Assembly: GCA_004794785.1 (NCBI GenBank)
Contig: SJOL01001494.1
Span: 41,902-105,901, forward strand
Reading direction: 5' to 3'
DNA: 64,000 nt
Origin: Opisthorchis felineus
Lineage: Eukaryota > Platyhelminthes > Trematoda > Opisthorchiida > Opisthorchiidae
In this document: piece by piece, positions 37,850 to 56,150 of the stretch
How the letters are laid out: every line of letters starts with the position of its first letter
Numbering within the stretch: the stretch's first letter is position 1
The notes under the pieces: model-generated
What the model saw: the letters and a program-made list of their open reading frames with translations, nothing else
Databases searched by the model: none
What the model was told of the DNA's origin: nothing
Position numbers and translations under genes: made by a program

Positions 37850-40640
37850 CAGCACAAATATGAAGGTGGTCGATGCAGATCTTGAGTGTCCGATTTTCAG
37901 GTCCAACAGCTCAGATAATATCCGCGTGTCTTGCAGACTTCATATTTTTGGTTTGAAGTTGCCAGTCATTCAGCTGATGAACTCCAGTTCACATCGTTCG
38001 CCTAGTGCTCTCCTGTTTTGTGCTTCCGCTTACCACTTCACGAGATCCACATCAGAACATTTTAGGTTTTCGACCAAGGTGTCCAGATATAAAAGACTTG
38101 CTGTCAGAGTTCAGTTGCTTCGTATTCAATTGGCCACATAGAAACTGTTTGGGAATCCTGTTCCGCTGCATTTGGAAAAAACGTACCATCCACCGTAAAC
38201 GGCTGAACACAGCAACGCGCTCGTCGAAGGACCTCCGTGTCCGGCACTCTTTCAGTCGGATGAGCAACAGGTATCCGCCTCAGTTACTGAATATGAAAGC
38301 CGCTCAAGACTGGGGGCTGCTCCGGCATATGCTCAGTCTTTCAGTGCCGTACAGGAAGGCAGATAGAACCCTCGCCTTGTAGACATGCAGCCTAGTCTCC
38401 AGTCTTAAGTTCCGGTTGTTCCATACTCGTTTATCTAGTTTTCCAAAGACGGCGTTGACTTTTGCGGCATGGAATCCCAGCTCCGGGAGGAAGGTCAACT
38501 CAGCAGACATTGTGCATCCAAGATAACAGAAGCCCATGCAATATTTCCTGTTACCTATTTCAGTCTTGGTGCACGGGGAAGTGCTGCAGACTCGATCTAG
38601 CGCAGACTGCTGCAGAACGAAAGTATTCTCCAGGTTGATGCACAGAATAAACTGCGCAGCAACAGTCTAAAAAGAAGCTAAGAGCAGCGGCTCATAAGTA
38701 TATATGCGGGCAATATGCAGTTATCCGAAAACATGAGCATGCGGGCCTTGGTCTGGTGGATCAGACGCCCCAGGCCAAAATGTCTAATGTTCATCAGAAG
38801 CGCACACAGCTTGTAGTCGGACCGTACACTAGCGTCTTCTTTTGCAAAATCCGCACCTACGCTGGCTGTTAGATACAGGTTATAAGCACTGGGATAAGGG
38901 TGAAACCCCGTTTTAGGCCAGTGAGAATTTTGAAGTCAATTGAAGTCAGCTTACTCATACGCACCTTTGTTCTCAATCCACCATGTAGGCTTTGGATGAG
39001 TTTGGCGAATTTTGGTAGAGCCAAAAGTGGAAAGAACTGTCCACAGGACTTTTTGGTGGTCGGATTCGAACGCATTTATTAGGGCTAGGAAGAGGGCCGT
39101 GATGGTCTGGCGATGTTTGCAGTATTTTTCTTGGAGCTGTCATGCGACAGTTATCACGTCCGTTGTGCCGCGACCAGCTTGGAATATTTACTGTTCTTCA
39201 AGGATTTATGCTTCAGACACTTGACTAGCACACATACTGCAGCACTGAGCCTGTCAGCGGAGCTTAGCAAATCGATGCTTCTGTAATTTTAGGGTGATGT
39301 CTTAATTCCTTTTCGTTTGGAGAGTGGTACGATTAGAGCATACTTGAATTTCGGTAGCACTTTCTCTGCCTGTCTGATCATGCTAGTTAGGTGAAGAACT
39401 GCAATCTCAATGTTAGAACCACCACGGCTGAAGCTTTTCCTGTACGAATGTCTTCTTAGGCTGTTTTGCCATTACGCAATCGCATATTCGCCTGTTCTAG
39501 CTTTTCGACAGTTGGAGAAGGGCTCAGAGACAGTTGCACCTCTCATTTAGTCATTGCAGTGCAGTGGAAGCTGTCGGTCGGCTCAGCAGTTTGTTAAAAT
39601 GCCTTCATCATAATTTCAGTATTTCTGCAGGTAAAACCCGCTTCAATCCCTCATCAGCATTCTGGAGAGTTTGGGTCAGTTGAATGCTCGGTCCCTAGCT
39701 GATATTCAGACAATTTTAAAATTCTTCGTGCCGCTACGGAGCAGTGAATTCCTTTATCTGCTTACATTGCTGCGTCCACCGTTCATTTTTGTTAAGGTTA
39801 TTACGCCTCGGATAGAATTACCAGATTTAGATGACTGCCGTCGTCTGCATCTGATGCTTCAAGTTGTACTATGCTTCTTTCAGCGGGCTGGACGAACTAA
39901 AGGCTGTCTTGCGGAGTCCGGTTTATGCTGGTTCATCAATCTAATTTTCGGACCTTGAAGACGACTCAAGTCGATCTTTGTGCGCTCACCGATGCAGTTG
40001 GCGTAAGGTGGCTCACGAAGCCGAACTGTAAGCTTCGTTCGGACAAGTCGGTGGTCTGCTTAAATGCCTCGCATGAATGTCCGTGACTGTCTTGCTGACG
40101 AGTGATAAGTAATCTAACAGATAAAAAAGGCCGCTGCGTGAGTGCGTACCTGTAGCAACGTGTTGATATGCGGAGAAAAAACAGTGATGACATGCGCGTG
40201 GATACCGCAAATTCCGAATGCCGATCACCGTCTACTTTCACAGCCTTGGTGTCGTGGTATCCCAGGACGCCTAGTCACAGGGAAGTATCTAAACCAGCAC
40301 ATGCACTAAAGCCTCCGAGTAGGAGAATCCGGTTAGTTTTTGGATCGGGTCGAAGGAATATGTCATCTTTGAAATAGAGCCTGTCTTTACGGTTTTCTGT
40401 TTATAATAATTTTGAAACGCATGCACTGGCCACATTCACATAGTTTCCATTTATCAGTTTCAGTCTCAGTAAAGCGAGACATGGACTGATACCATGGGGT
40501 TCAGAGTCGAGCATTTTCTTGATTCAGTCGCACAGGGAAAACACCAGTATACCAATATTCTCCTGTGGAGTAGCTGGATAGCCATCCAGTAGAACGTTTA
40601 CCAGTTTCATTATCTGTATCGGCTTCCCGGAGACTTCACT
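37850..40640 (-). mobile_element. LINE, near full-length but heavily decayed (endonuclease plus reverse transcriptase)
   Basis: Translated piecewise on the minus strand, collinear LINE blocks appear. In the APE endonuclease these are GISPCLALLRL near 40480, RILLLGGFSA near 40330 (family LLGDFNA) and LFYLLDYLSL near 40110. In the RT they are ALIVPLSKRKGIK near 39320, NYRSIDLLS just after it, and KFAKLIQSLHGGLRTKVR near 39000. C-terminal FCYLGCTMS, FGKLDKRVWNNRNL and LETRLHVYKARVL lie at 38530-38380. Many frameshifts and stops break it. The order and spacing match one old insertion of about 2.8 kb. The exact clade was not determined. Confidence 0.8.
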
Positions 40641-42355
40641 GGTGAGCTGAAAACCGCAGCACCGATTTCTTTTTGTCATTGTCTCCGGGACCTTCCAAAG
40701 CAATCCCTGATTGCCCACCTTGCAAACGGGCCCTGAATTGGATGGCTTAATCTGAACCTGTTAGGTCTTCGAGAAATGTTTTCTCTATTCTGGTAATACG
40801 ATGCTTGTAGGTCCTCGGTTAGCCACGGTTGATTCGGCCATTTGGAAATCTGTGAAGACTGAAATGAATGGGATTGAATGGGACCGAATCGCATTGGTCC
40901 CAGTCGAACCCAGTCAGACCCAAGCAAGCCCAGACGTCAGCGAAGTACCACCACCACTCCTACTGGGAATGGTGGGGTACAGCTTGGGGGGGGGGAGCAA
41001 GTTCGATTGAACCAGACCACTGGTACTTCGTCAATTAAAACCAAAACCCTATTTAGGTTGAACTTGTTAAAAGAGTGATTCCAGTCTTTTGGCCTGATGA
41101 ATGAATCTTGAGATTACATATACCCCAATGAACAACTAATACCGTTACGCCCAGCACAGTCCGAATACGTGTTGTGCGGTGGTCAATCAGGTAAGAGGAC
41201 ACAGCTATCGAAGCCTATTTACGTCATAGCAACAGCCAAAATTGTTGGAGCTTTAACCTCTATCTGAGTTTTACCCAATCTTCTGTGACCCATGTTCCAG
41301 GCCTGAATACGCCACACAACCCTGGCTGGTTGACAAGCAAACGATAAAAATCACTGGAGCGTTAGATTCCTCCAACTTTGCTCCATTGTAACGATCGTCT
41401 CGGAACTCCGTAGAAATTACTCAATAACTCGTCAAATTTCAGCGAGAAACTTTACTGTTGACCATTTTTAAGATCATCCGCTGGTTTTCAATGCTAGTTG
41501 ACTATAGTAATAACATATCAAGAAAGTTAAATCTTTCTACCCAATTTTACCTAAATTTACTAGATTATGCATGGTGATTTTTGTTTAATTGCAAAAGTTT
41601 ACTGTGGCTAGAACTGGTCGCAGTGTGTCACATAAGTGCCACTTCTTGCCATTGCACTCCCGTGCCTGCAGACCAGAGCAGACAAAGGTGAAATTCTGTG
41701 TACAAGATACGAATCTTTTAGAGTATTCCTGACTACAATTATTCAGAGTCTCATTCCAATAAAGCAGCGATTAGATCACCAGAAAATTGTCCAAGACAAG
41801 TGTCAAGACTGAATAGCATTGGCACCGAAATCGTCACTAGATACAGCTAACCGAAGCAATTTAGTTTTCTTGAGGTCTTTTGATCTGCAGGCAAAAGCGG
41901 GCGTTCCGTACTCAAATTTATCTGTGTGTACTAGGGAGGTCGCTGTGATTTTTCGGCCTGGTGACACTACTTGTTTTTTCTTTTAAGGCATCCCGGTATA
42001 TATAAAAACATACTTCTACAGGGAACTTACTGTTTCTATGGGACTCAAAGGAGGCTTAACATCACAATAAGGTGTCCTGAGAGGTGTGCAGCATTTCGGG
42101 TTACACACAAGCTATCGAGCTCCCCTTTTAACACCTTAAAATTGATTCAGCGTCATCTTTATATTTACACTTACACACTTTAATACGCCCATCTAGTCAA
42201 ATTTCGATTTTTTTTTCAAGATGTCCTAATTAAAGGCCAAGACATCTTAACGTGTAAAAAGGTGTAGACGCAGATTGTTGATTTAGAATGCAACAATAAT
42301 GTATTTTGGCGCGCTGACTGATCGAAAGAGTGCATGAACGTCTTTCTAATAGCAG
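40641..42355. other. No gene recognised
   Basis: A (G)10 run lies at 40986-40995. The short repeated GGGA/CCCAGTC-like motifs around 40870-40930 may be remnants of a simple repeat. Nothing else was seen. Confidence 0.5.
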
Positions 42356-42427
42356 AAATACACTCATTTGCATACTCGTTTGGTTTTCACAGGAGACCCA
42401 ACTGAATCTCTCGTTTATGATGTTCTG
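42356..42427 (+). mobile_element. Palindromic hammerhead-element relative, copy 5 (single arm)
   Basis: A 72 bp fragment begins at the same edge as copy 2 (AAATACACTCATTTGC), runs through the GGTTTTCACAGGAGACCCAAC-like arm and stops after TTTATGATGTTCTG. No second arm or ribozyme is present. Confidence 0.6.
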
Positions 42428-43667
42428 ATTGGTTTTACGAAATCAATTCATTCCGTGTGGTATCCTACCAGTCAGCACTCACTAGGGAAACTTGAAATTT
42501 CGTCATAAATTTGTGCTAATGGTCACATACTTAAAGCAGCTCTGTCAACACTTACGTCAGATACACTGCGACACACCAGGCTGTTTGCGGAACTGAACCA
42601 TTCACTTAAAGAAAGGTCAGATTGTTGGCACCAGTAACAGAAAAGTTCGTCAAATAGACTACGTTATTCTCACTCAAATGCAGGCTGAATAAGAAGAACA
42701 AACGTACATTCGGGTGTAGTCTGAGTACCTTCGTCGGATGTTGGCCCGGAATGCTTCAGTGATTTTTCCTGCTGCAAGGAAAATAAGAGCGTATATTTTA
42801 CCGAATCTCTAAACTCTATTGTCGTTTCACGCAATTCTCACCGAAAACACTTGCGGTTTAATTCATGCGGCTGTGGTGAACATACTTCCCACATACTCAG
42901 CGTGAATGCTTGAACAAAGGTGAAATACCTGAGGCGCTCAGATTGTCATGGCGCAAACCACTGTGACTAGTGAGGTGATTCTCACAAAACTGCGCACAGA
43001 ACAGGTCTCGGTCAGGAAGACTGATGCGACTGATGTCGAAATTGAAGGACATTTCTGGAGAAGAGTTTCAGCAACACTAGAAAGTGAGCGATGATTCCGG
43101 TGCAATGCGACTACTAATCATTAGATGTTGGCAATAAACAAAAGCTAGCAAATATTTTAGGAAAAGTATGCAACTAATTTTGCTAGCTCGGCCACGAACC
43201 AATAAACAACAAGTAAGGATGAAGTAATCAGTTGAGCTACCGTATCCAATACGGAGTGTTTTTAAAGCATTCACAAACCATATATTCCCCTTACCACCCC
43301 CCTAACCCCTTACAGTATGCCACTGCAGAAAGTGCCCAGTTGGGAGTTGGTTGCGGGTTTTGATAAGCTGTACAAACACTTGTAGTGTATGGCGCCAGGG
43401 CACGGATGTTTGACGTATTGCATCAGGCTACAATTTTCGGACCATTCTCCAGTTTTAAGTGTTATTCTTTGCTCTTCAATGTGTCCAGACCCATAAGCCG
43501 TTAAAACGACTGGTAGTCACAGAAAGGTGAGACGAAGGCTAGTGGGTCTTATCATGTATTTCTAAGCAAAGGTTGTTCGTCAAACTAATTGTGGTAAGAA
43601 AACGAGCTATCAGCAGTGACAAACAACATACACATCTTTTGAGATACCACAGTATATTCTCTTGACA

Positions 43668-44005
43668 GAACACACTATTCATGAGGTTGCAGAAAACCAT
43701 CCGCCATCCCAAGACCGGTTTTGACCTTCTTGAATCTCATCAGGTAGGCGTAGTTGTCCAGGTTCCATCAATCTTATGTGCAGTACATTTGGTTGAAGAA
43801 TATCATAAACCAACTTGAGTCCCTCCGCAACACCAAGGTTGTTTGCTAATTAGTATACTTTGTCAGTTGCGTACAATTTGGTGTTCAATTTGAATATGGG
43901 ATTGGTGAAAAGCCAAAGACTACGCCAAACTGACGATCTTCAGGAATGGTAAAGTCAGTCGTGGACTGTCGAAGAGTCTTTGGCAATCTCATACCTAGTG
44001 TGTTC
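43668..44005. mobile_element. Palindromic hammerhead-bearing element, copy 6 (full palindrome, two ribozyme arms)
   Basis: Perfect 10 bp terminal inverted repeats GAACACACTA (43668-43677) and TAGTGTGTTC (43996-44005) bound a 338 bp segment that is imperfectly self-complementary from end to end. The left arm holds a minus-strand hammerhead remnant (CTGATGA at 43743-43737, ACCGGT kept, GAAA changed to AAAA). The right arm holds a plus-strand remnant (CTGACGA at 43930-43936). Both ribozymes are inactive by core changes. The copy lies within 200 bp of the last recognised MAPK15 exon, so it may sit in an intron or the 3-prime UTR of that gene. Confidence 0.75.
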
Positions 44006-44176
44006 GGCCAAGAAAACATACATACCTTCTTCGGATCAGCTAAAAGCAGCTTAAAAGGGGTTGGTATGAAGAGTTCTAGAGATTTTCCATAGTTTTGCAG
44101 GTCAGTTTGGTTTTTTATAAGTCCGTCCAAATATAGAACTTGGTTTATGTACACATAAGCAAAGATCAATACTAAC

Positions 44177-50294
<6,118 letters not shown>

Positions 50295-51799
50295 TTATAC
50301 CATTGAAGATCAGTCCAGGATGGCGATTTGTTTTTTTTCAGACGGGGGCTAAAAGTGGGGAAAACTTGTTGTCATTACGTACGAATACATTGACATCCAA
50401 TTTGAAGACTGGCAAACTGTGGTAAATTGTGTTTTTACGGTATTTGTGAGAAGACAATAAAGGGGATTAAGCTGGAATTATGTCGCTACTGAAGGGTTTT
50501 ATGTCAAGACCTTAGACATTGCAGCATTCTTAACTACGAGTTACAATCACGAAGATAATAGATTGGGTGGTGATTGAAGAGGAGCAGTTTTATTTCTTCT
50601 TCATGATCGTATACTATTTTTGGCAGGGTTTCCACTAGATTGATGGTCATGTATAGCAAACGTTGCTATCACTCTCTTCGTTTCCTCCGAATGCAGGCCA
50701 CCGTTTTTACATTTCGCAGTGGGTATGTCCTTTCGACTAATTTGTCCCGGTCGCGGTTGATCCTGTTCCACACGGTTCCTTTAACTAGTATTGTGAGAGC
50801 AGGCCTGTTTGTGTACTGAGTGATCCAATGGAATGCTTGGTCCTGGTTTTTGATTTCCTCTCTGGACGGACACTTAAATATGTCATGTTCGTGCAGTTTT
50901 CAGTTTATACTGAGCAGCTGAAAACGACCAATTCTAACCGTGTTAAGCCTTGCCTATGGAACATAATTTTGTCAAGGTAGAATCCAAGGTATCTGCTCGA
51001 TAAAATAGCTTTCGACAACTTTCACATTCCACATTGAACCACCTGCTCACTTCCGGCGAATGCACTTTTGTTAATAGCGTGAAGAGTGTCTTTAAACCGT
51101 TTTATCATTTCACACTCAGTATGGGTCCAAAATTTTAACACTTTCATTTGAGAGTATCGCACCTGTCTATCCTTTTCCTTGAGAGAGTAGTTCCTTATGA
51201 TGCTGACAACCTCGCATTAGAAGGCTCAACAGACCTTGCAAACCTATACTGAGTAAAACAAAACATAGCCTTTCGCGTACAAGGAGTTGATAGATAAAAC
51301 TTCTGGAAGGTTATTGTTCCAGCCAGTTCAATGATGAATTTCTTCTCCTTGTTAAAGCGAGTTAGGTACTCTCATCCATTCAAAAGTTTATAGCCTGATT
51401 TCTCCCCAAAACTCCATTGACTAAGCATTTGTTACGTTTTCCCCCGGAGCGATTATTTCAATTGAGGCAGTTGTAATAGCGTGATGCTCAATTTACTAAG
51501 GCATCCTAAAAAACGGAGCTAAGGTTGACGAAAAATACAAATACCTGTAAATTACGAGATAAATTTCAAGATGTACGAAGTAAATTAACGAGATGAAATC
51601 TTCACCTTTGGATTCAAACGTGAATATAACAGAGCTTCTAGTACTTAGAGTTCTGTGCTACCAACGGCAATAAGAATTCCAATTTTCAACAGCCTCATGA
51701 AAGCAACCCTGACAAAAATTGCAGTTTTAACTTGACACATATACCATGCACAGCTCACACATTTGGGAAGGGACAACCTTGTATATTCTGTATATATAT
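50295..51799. other. Upstream side of MAPK15; nothing else recognised
   Basis: Presumably the 5-prime UTR and promoter of MAPK15. No clear TATA or CCAAT arrangement was identified and no other gene is visible. Confidence 0.45.
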
Positions 51800-54700
51800 A
51801 CATACATATTTGAAAATTTGTCTATTCATATGATGTCCGTTGCGACGGTGACTTTCTGTTGCAGAAGAATGAGTTAGCTCCAATATTATGCCCGGATCGC
51901 TGCACCCCATGCAGAACAATTTTTTCTGCAGGTTCCAAGCTCAACCTTGCATAGTTTCTGCTCCAATGTGGAATCCTGTAGACCGCCCGCAGTCCAATTA
52001 GCTCAGCGTCGGCCTTAGCTGTGAATAGCCAGATTTTCAATCCTCCTTCGATGTGATAGTGTCATTATGAGCAGCACAGTTGTGACAGAGCAAATTTTAG
52101 AAGTTCTGAATCTGATTTGTGGAGGACTTGTTCCAGCCACCTTAACCTACGTCGCTGGGTCAGTTTGGAGAGGTTTGGATGTAATGACAGCGGTTTCCGA
52201 CTTCATCATTGGATATCTTTTTGTCCAAGTGTACTATAAGAGTTACCCTTAAGCACAAGTGCTCAAATCCGTCGAACATTTGAAGGATAACGGTTTGGAA
52301 AGGCCTGGTTCCACAGGCTTATTTCACTGCGAATAGGATGGTCGCGGAGTACACATAGTATTTCCTTCATAGACTGGTTTCTGGGTGTTTCTGCTGAGCC
52401 GCCTGCGAGTTAATGAAGGTCTTCCTGACATTATCGGTGCAAAAGTTCATTTTCCGCTGCGCCTGACAACTCGAGAAGACACCTGAGCCCGAATAATTAA
52501 AGCATTTGACAATGCTTATGGATTTCTGGTGAACTCTGAGCAGGCTGGACTGGATATCTATGCTTTTTGGTGAATAATTTCGTTTTATCCAGATTTATTT
52601 CAAGTTCAGACGATGAGCCTGTGTTTCTGCCGACAATTTAATCAGAACTGTGGTTGCATCATCGTACTAAAGATTCGTGATCAACTCGGGGGCCTTATGG
52701 TAATTTGGGAAAGCCGCTGAGGGCGTGTGACATTATCTAAACAATATCTACATTAAGAAGCGACTCTGGTAAGTCTTGCCGGACATTTAAGTTTTGGGCA
52801 GCCGCCGTACTATTTTTTTATACATATTTTAATGCCGCCTTTTGTAACTAAATATTAGGCCGTGGTAAGATTCAGTAGTTTAGCTGGTACCGCATCAGCG
52901 TTTTAGACAGGTCAAAGGCATTTCCATTTTGTCTAGGCCAAATACTGCACAGAAGTCAATAAAGTAAGTATTGCTTAGTTGTTAAAACGTATGGTGGGGT
53001 TAAAAACGGATTAATGCGAATGCTTGTCAGCGCAACCCCTCCCTACCTGAAAGTCTCCTTGATTCGGCTTGGAGTAGGCCTCGATCCTCTAAGGCGGCGC
53101 TGCAGCAATATGGCAAATACTTTGGCTATGATATCTATCAGAACGATAGCTCGGTAATCCCCAAAAACGGTTCTGTCACATTTTAGGATTAGTAGCGTAA
53201 CTAGCCCTTATGATATCCCCAATGAAAATTTCACTGGCGCCACTGTATCCACGCATCACTCAAATTAATGCTGCCTTAAGTGATCCTACCCATCAGAAAC
53301 AAAAGTAGGGCAGCTATATTCACTGTAAGACAAGTACGCAGTTTTTACAGCTAGAGGTGATAAGCATGATGATGAAGGGTGCCAAAATACACAAGGAGCA
53401 CCCTGACTTCACATATAAAATTAAAAAGCATGTAAAGGGGTCCAAGGATTGCCGGCAAGCAGGATCTGTAGCCTGTAGCCATGATATTACCCTCATTTGG
53501 AGACATTGTGAACTTAATAGCTTGATTATATCGGCTAACTTACTTTGATCAGGGGCAACGCAACTGACAGCGTTTGTCTTGGAGGTTGTACTGTTTGTGG
53601 TGGATACTTTGTGGTTGATGGACAACCAAATGTTAAGCTAAAGTTTTCACTCCATTTCCCCAGCTTTTGTCATAGTCCGCTATCCTCTGACCGTCAGCAT
53701 CTCAAATGTTATTTTGGTGATCTTGATGTTGGCCTAAAGCGTTACGGATCCGCTGGAAGAGATATGACTGGTCACCGACATTTGTGCTAGAAGCCCTTTC
53801 TGACCAGTAATCTACACGATCATTCAGGGTTGAGCGGGTGGCCTAGCGACATAATAGGCGGAAATTAAAGGCGTTGGTCATACGCGCGTGGGCAACTTGC
53901 TGAGACGTATGGATGATCATTTTAAGACTTGTTGTAGTGGCCTTGAGATGTAAATCAGAGATTCGATGTGACAACTTGTTGTATAAGTGTTTTAGACAAA
54001 GCCAGGAATTTTCGAGGGAGACGGGCTGAACTGATAGAAGTGGTAACTTGGTGGTAAGCAGGCTTTTGATTGCATCTGAGAGTTGAGACCAATTTTCCGG
54101 GCCACTGGGGCAGTTCACATTGATCCATTTTGTAGGTTGCAGTTTGTGCCGAGCGGTAAGGTGAAGTTTAAACCTGGTATGAATTTATCCGTGGTCTATG
54201 CTTCACGGTATGATCTATATTCCTAAGTGGACGACGCCCACGGGGTTTCCAACATAATATAGTATATTTTGGAGCAGCGCAACCGCTAGTAGAATGACAG
54301 GTGGGTAGATACCTCCTCTGATTCCGAAAACCTGTACTGGATATCACGACTTGAATGAAGGCGGGAAACGTCAATCGACCATTGTTTTTACAGCGTAGCC
54401 TCAAGCCAAACTTGAGAAGACCGTGACGGGTGACATTGATTGAATTTTTAGTTCTCGCGCTCTAGTCACCAGCAACCTCCAGTACATCGTCACTGGACAC
54501 ACGAATAATCACTCCTTGTAGTTAGTCATAGAAATCTGCCTTGACAGAGGGAGCAGATTAAGACGTAAGAGCGTGGATGGCTATGTCAGTCAGGCTCCTT
54601 GGAGAGCATTTAGTATATACTGCCGCCATCATGAAAGATACTGGCTTCTAAGAGGGTGAGGTGTCGATGGCACGTTACGTTTTGGGACAGAGTCACACAT

Positions 54701-54900
54701 TGTGCAAGCCAAAGTTGTCATTTGGACCGCTATGGTACAGCCAGTAGGAAACATCTTTCCCACGGGCACTTCTATGTGGTGCAAACTGGAACTGGCGACC
54801 TTTGTCTCTGAAAGGTATGCAATGTCAACTTGATGACCAGATAGCTTTCATAAGGTGGGACTAGCTCTACGTGTATAGCAGATTATGTGCATCCAGCAGC
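51800..54900 (-). mobile_element. LINE, nearly full-length, decayed (endonuclease to C-terminus)
   Basis: Collinear blocks on the minus strand, read across frameshifts, are: endonuclease YWLYHSGPNDNFGLHNV near 54740 and VAGD near 54460 (family VAGDWNA); FRNQRRYLPTCHSTSG near 54320; a linker with YDKSWGNGVKTLA near 53680; RT block YRAIVLIDIIAKVFAILLQRR near 53150-53100; FIDFCAVFG near 52950 (family FVDFAAAFD); and C-terminal RRLRWLEQVLHKSDSEL near 52150, ending in ELIGLRAVYRIPHWSRN near 51960. It is an old APE-type non-LTR element of about 3 kb and differs in sequence from the LINEs at 26.7 and 37.9 kb. Confidence 0.8.
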
Positions 54901-55199
54901 ATATATGCAGTAAGTTCCCTATTTTGAGGGTAGATGAGGGACTCGCAGATCACAGATTTGTCCCATGACAACTGAGTTAGCGTCGGTAGCGTAGCTTACG
55001 AAGGAAAAGGTAAGAAGAATAAAGCTCCGCATCCGGGATATGTTCACGCAGTACACTGGAATTTGTGTACAAACAACGTCTCTAGGGCGACACGGCCTTT
55101 GTTCAAGATTGTACCTCTTGCCTTTGCAGAACCAAGTGTAGACTGTGATTTAGGAGGAGGGTGTGCAGAATAGAATGGGTTGGTCCATTAAAATTCCTG

Positions 55200-55770
55200 T
55201 TACCACCCGTGCACAGTAGTTTTTTACCTTTTGGGTAGCAACGGAAAACATAGCATATAATAGAGTACACAGCTGCCCTTCTTCAACTGAAGAACGCAAA
55301 ACGATCACCATCATCATCAGCAGCAGCTGTAAGAACCGCGTATTTGTCGTACAGTGGTTGTAGCTGCCACAGGTTCGTTCACCGATGATTTGGGGAGGTG
55401 GGGTAGGTAGCTGTGCATTGGAGGAGGGAGCCGGTAAATTGGTGCGTAAATACAGGACTGTCAATGGACTGTTAGGTGGGGGAATCGGGAAGGGAGATAT
55501 GCACTTAAGGAAATAGCTTGGGTGCACGAGCGCCAATGAGGGCGCGAATGGGCTATGTATGACAATGTCTCTAACCATTGATGTGGCCCGTCTCGAGGTC
55601 GCCATCCAGGAAGACGGCGATGACGGCGCAGCTGAGTTTGCTGGTAATGGCCATACTGAGAGGATGACCAAAATTGTTCTCTTCTGTGGCGGGGGCTACT
55701 TAATAAATATACTTCAAGGGATCGCCTCTTAGCAACCTCCTGCAGATGATCCATGCTAAGATCGCACATT
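55200..55770 (-). mobile_element. SR2/RTE-like LINE 3-prime fragment
   Basis: On the minus strand RRLPGWRPRDGPHQWLETLSYIA near 55620 matches the C-terminal LPGWGPRD block of SR2-type elements. It is followed by a non-coding tail with CTGATGATGATGG near 55310. The fragment is 5-prime truncated. Confidence 0.75.
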
Positions 55771-55974
55771 AATTTGTGTAGACCGGAAGGATCCAGTCAA
55801 ACCAAATGCATCCGTTTCTCTGTAGCCAAAGTTATCGCAAGTCCCCCTTGACGGTCGAAATAATATGGCATCACAGTACAATGACAAAGAGTGGAAAGAC
55901 TGACCCTATAATGTAACTCTAATTTTCACCTGAATATATACTTGTCCATTTGACCTGCGCTCAGCCTTTGCCGT

Positions 55975-56150
55975 GACAGAACACTGCATCACCATCATCG
56001 CCAGCATGATATCAGTGTTCATCACTGATGCTTCGCTGCCGTACAACCATGATTTTTTTGATGGCCTTATTGTGAAAAAAATACAGTTGAACATGGAAGG
56101 GACTTAGCGCTAGCTTACTACGTTAATTCCGCGGTGCACACACCTCCGTG
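55975..56150 (-). mobile_element. LINE 3-prime end, same family as 26732-28480
   Basis: This segment aligns with 26734-26945 over its whole length, with shared blocks such as atcagtgttca.cactgat and tgcacacacctcc against tgcatacacctcc. Only the end of the element is present, so it is a short 5-prime-truncated insertion. Confidence 0.7.

Noticed and set aside
37965..37990. CTGATGA at about 37976 as a further hammerhead
   Set aside because: No stem II hairpin or GAAA block follows it.
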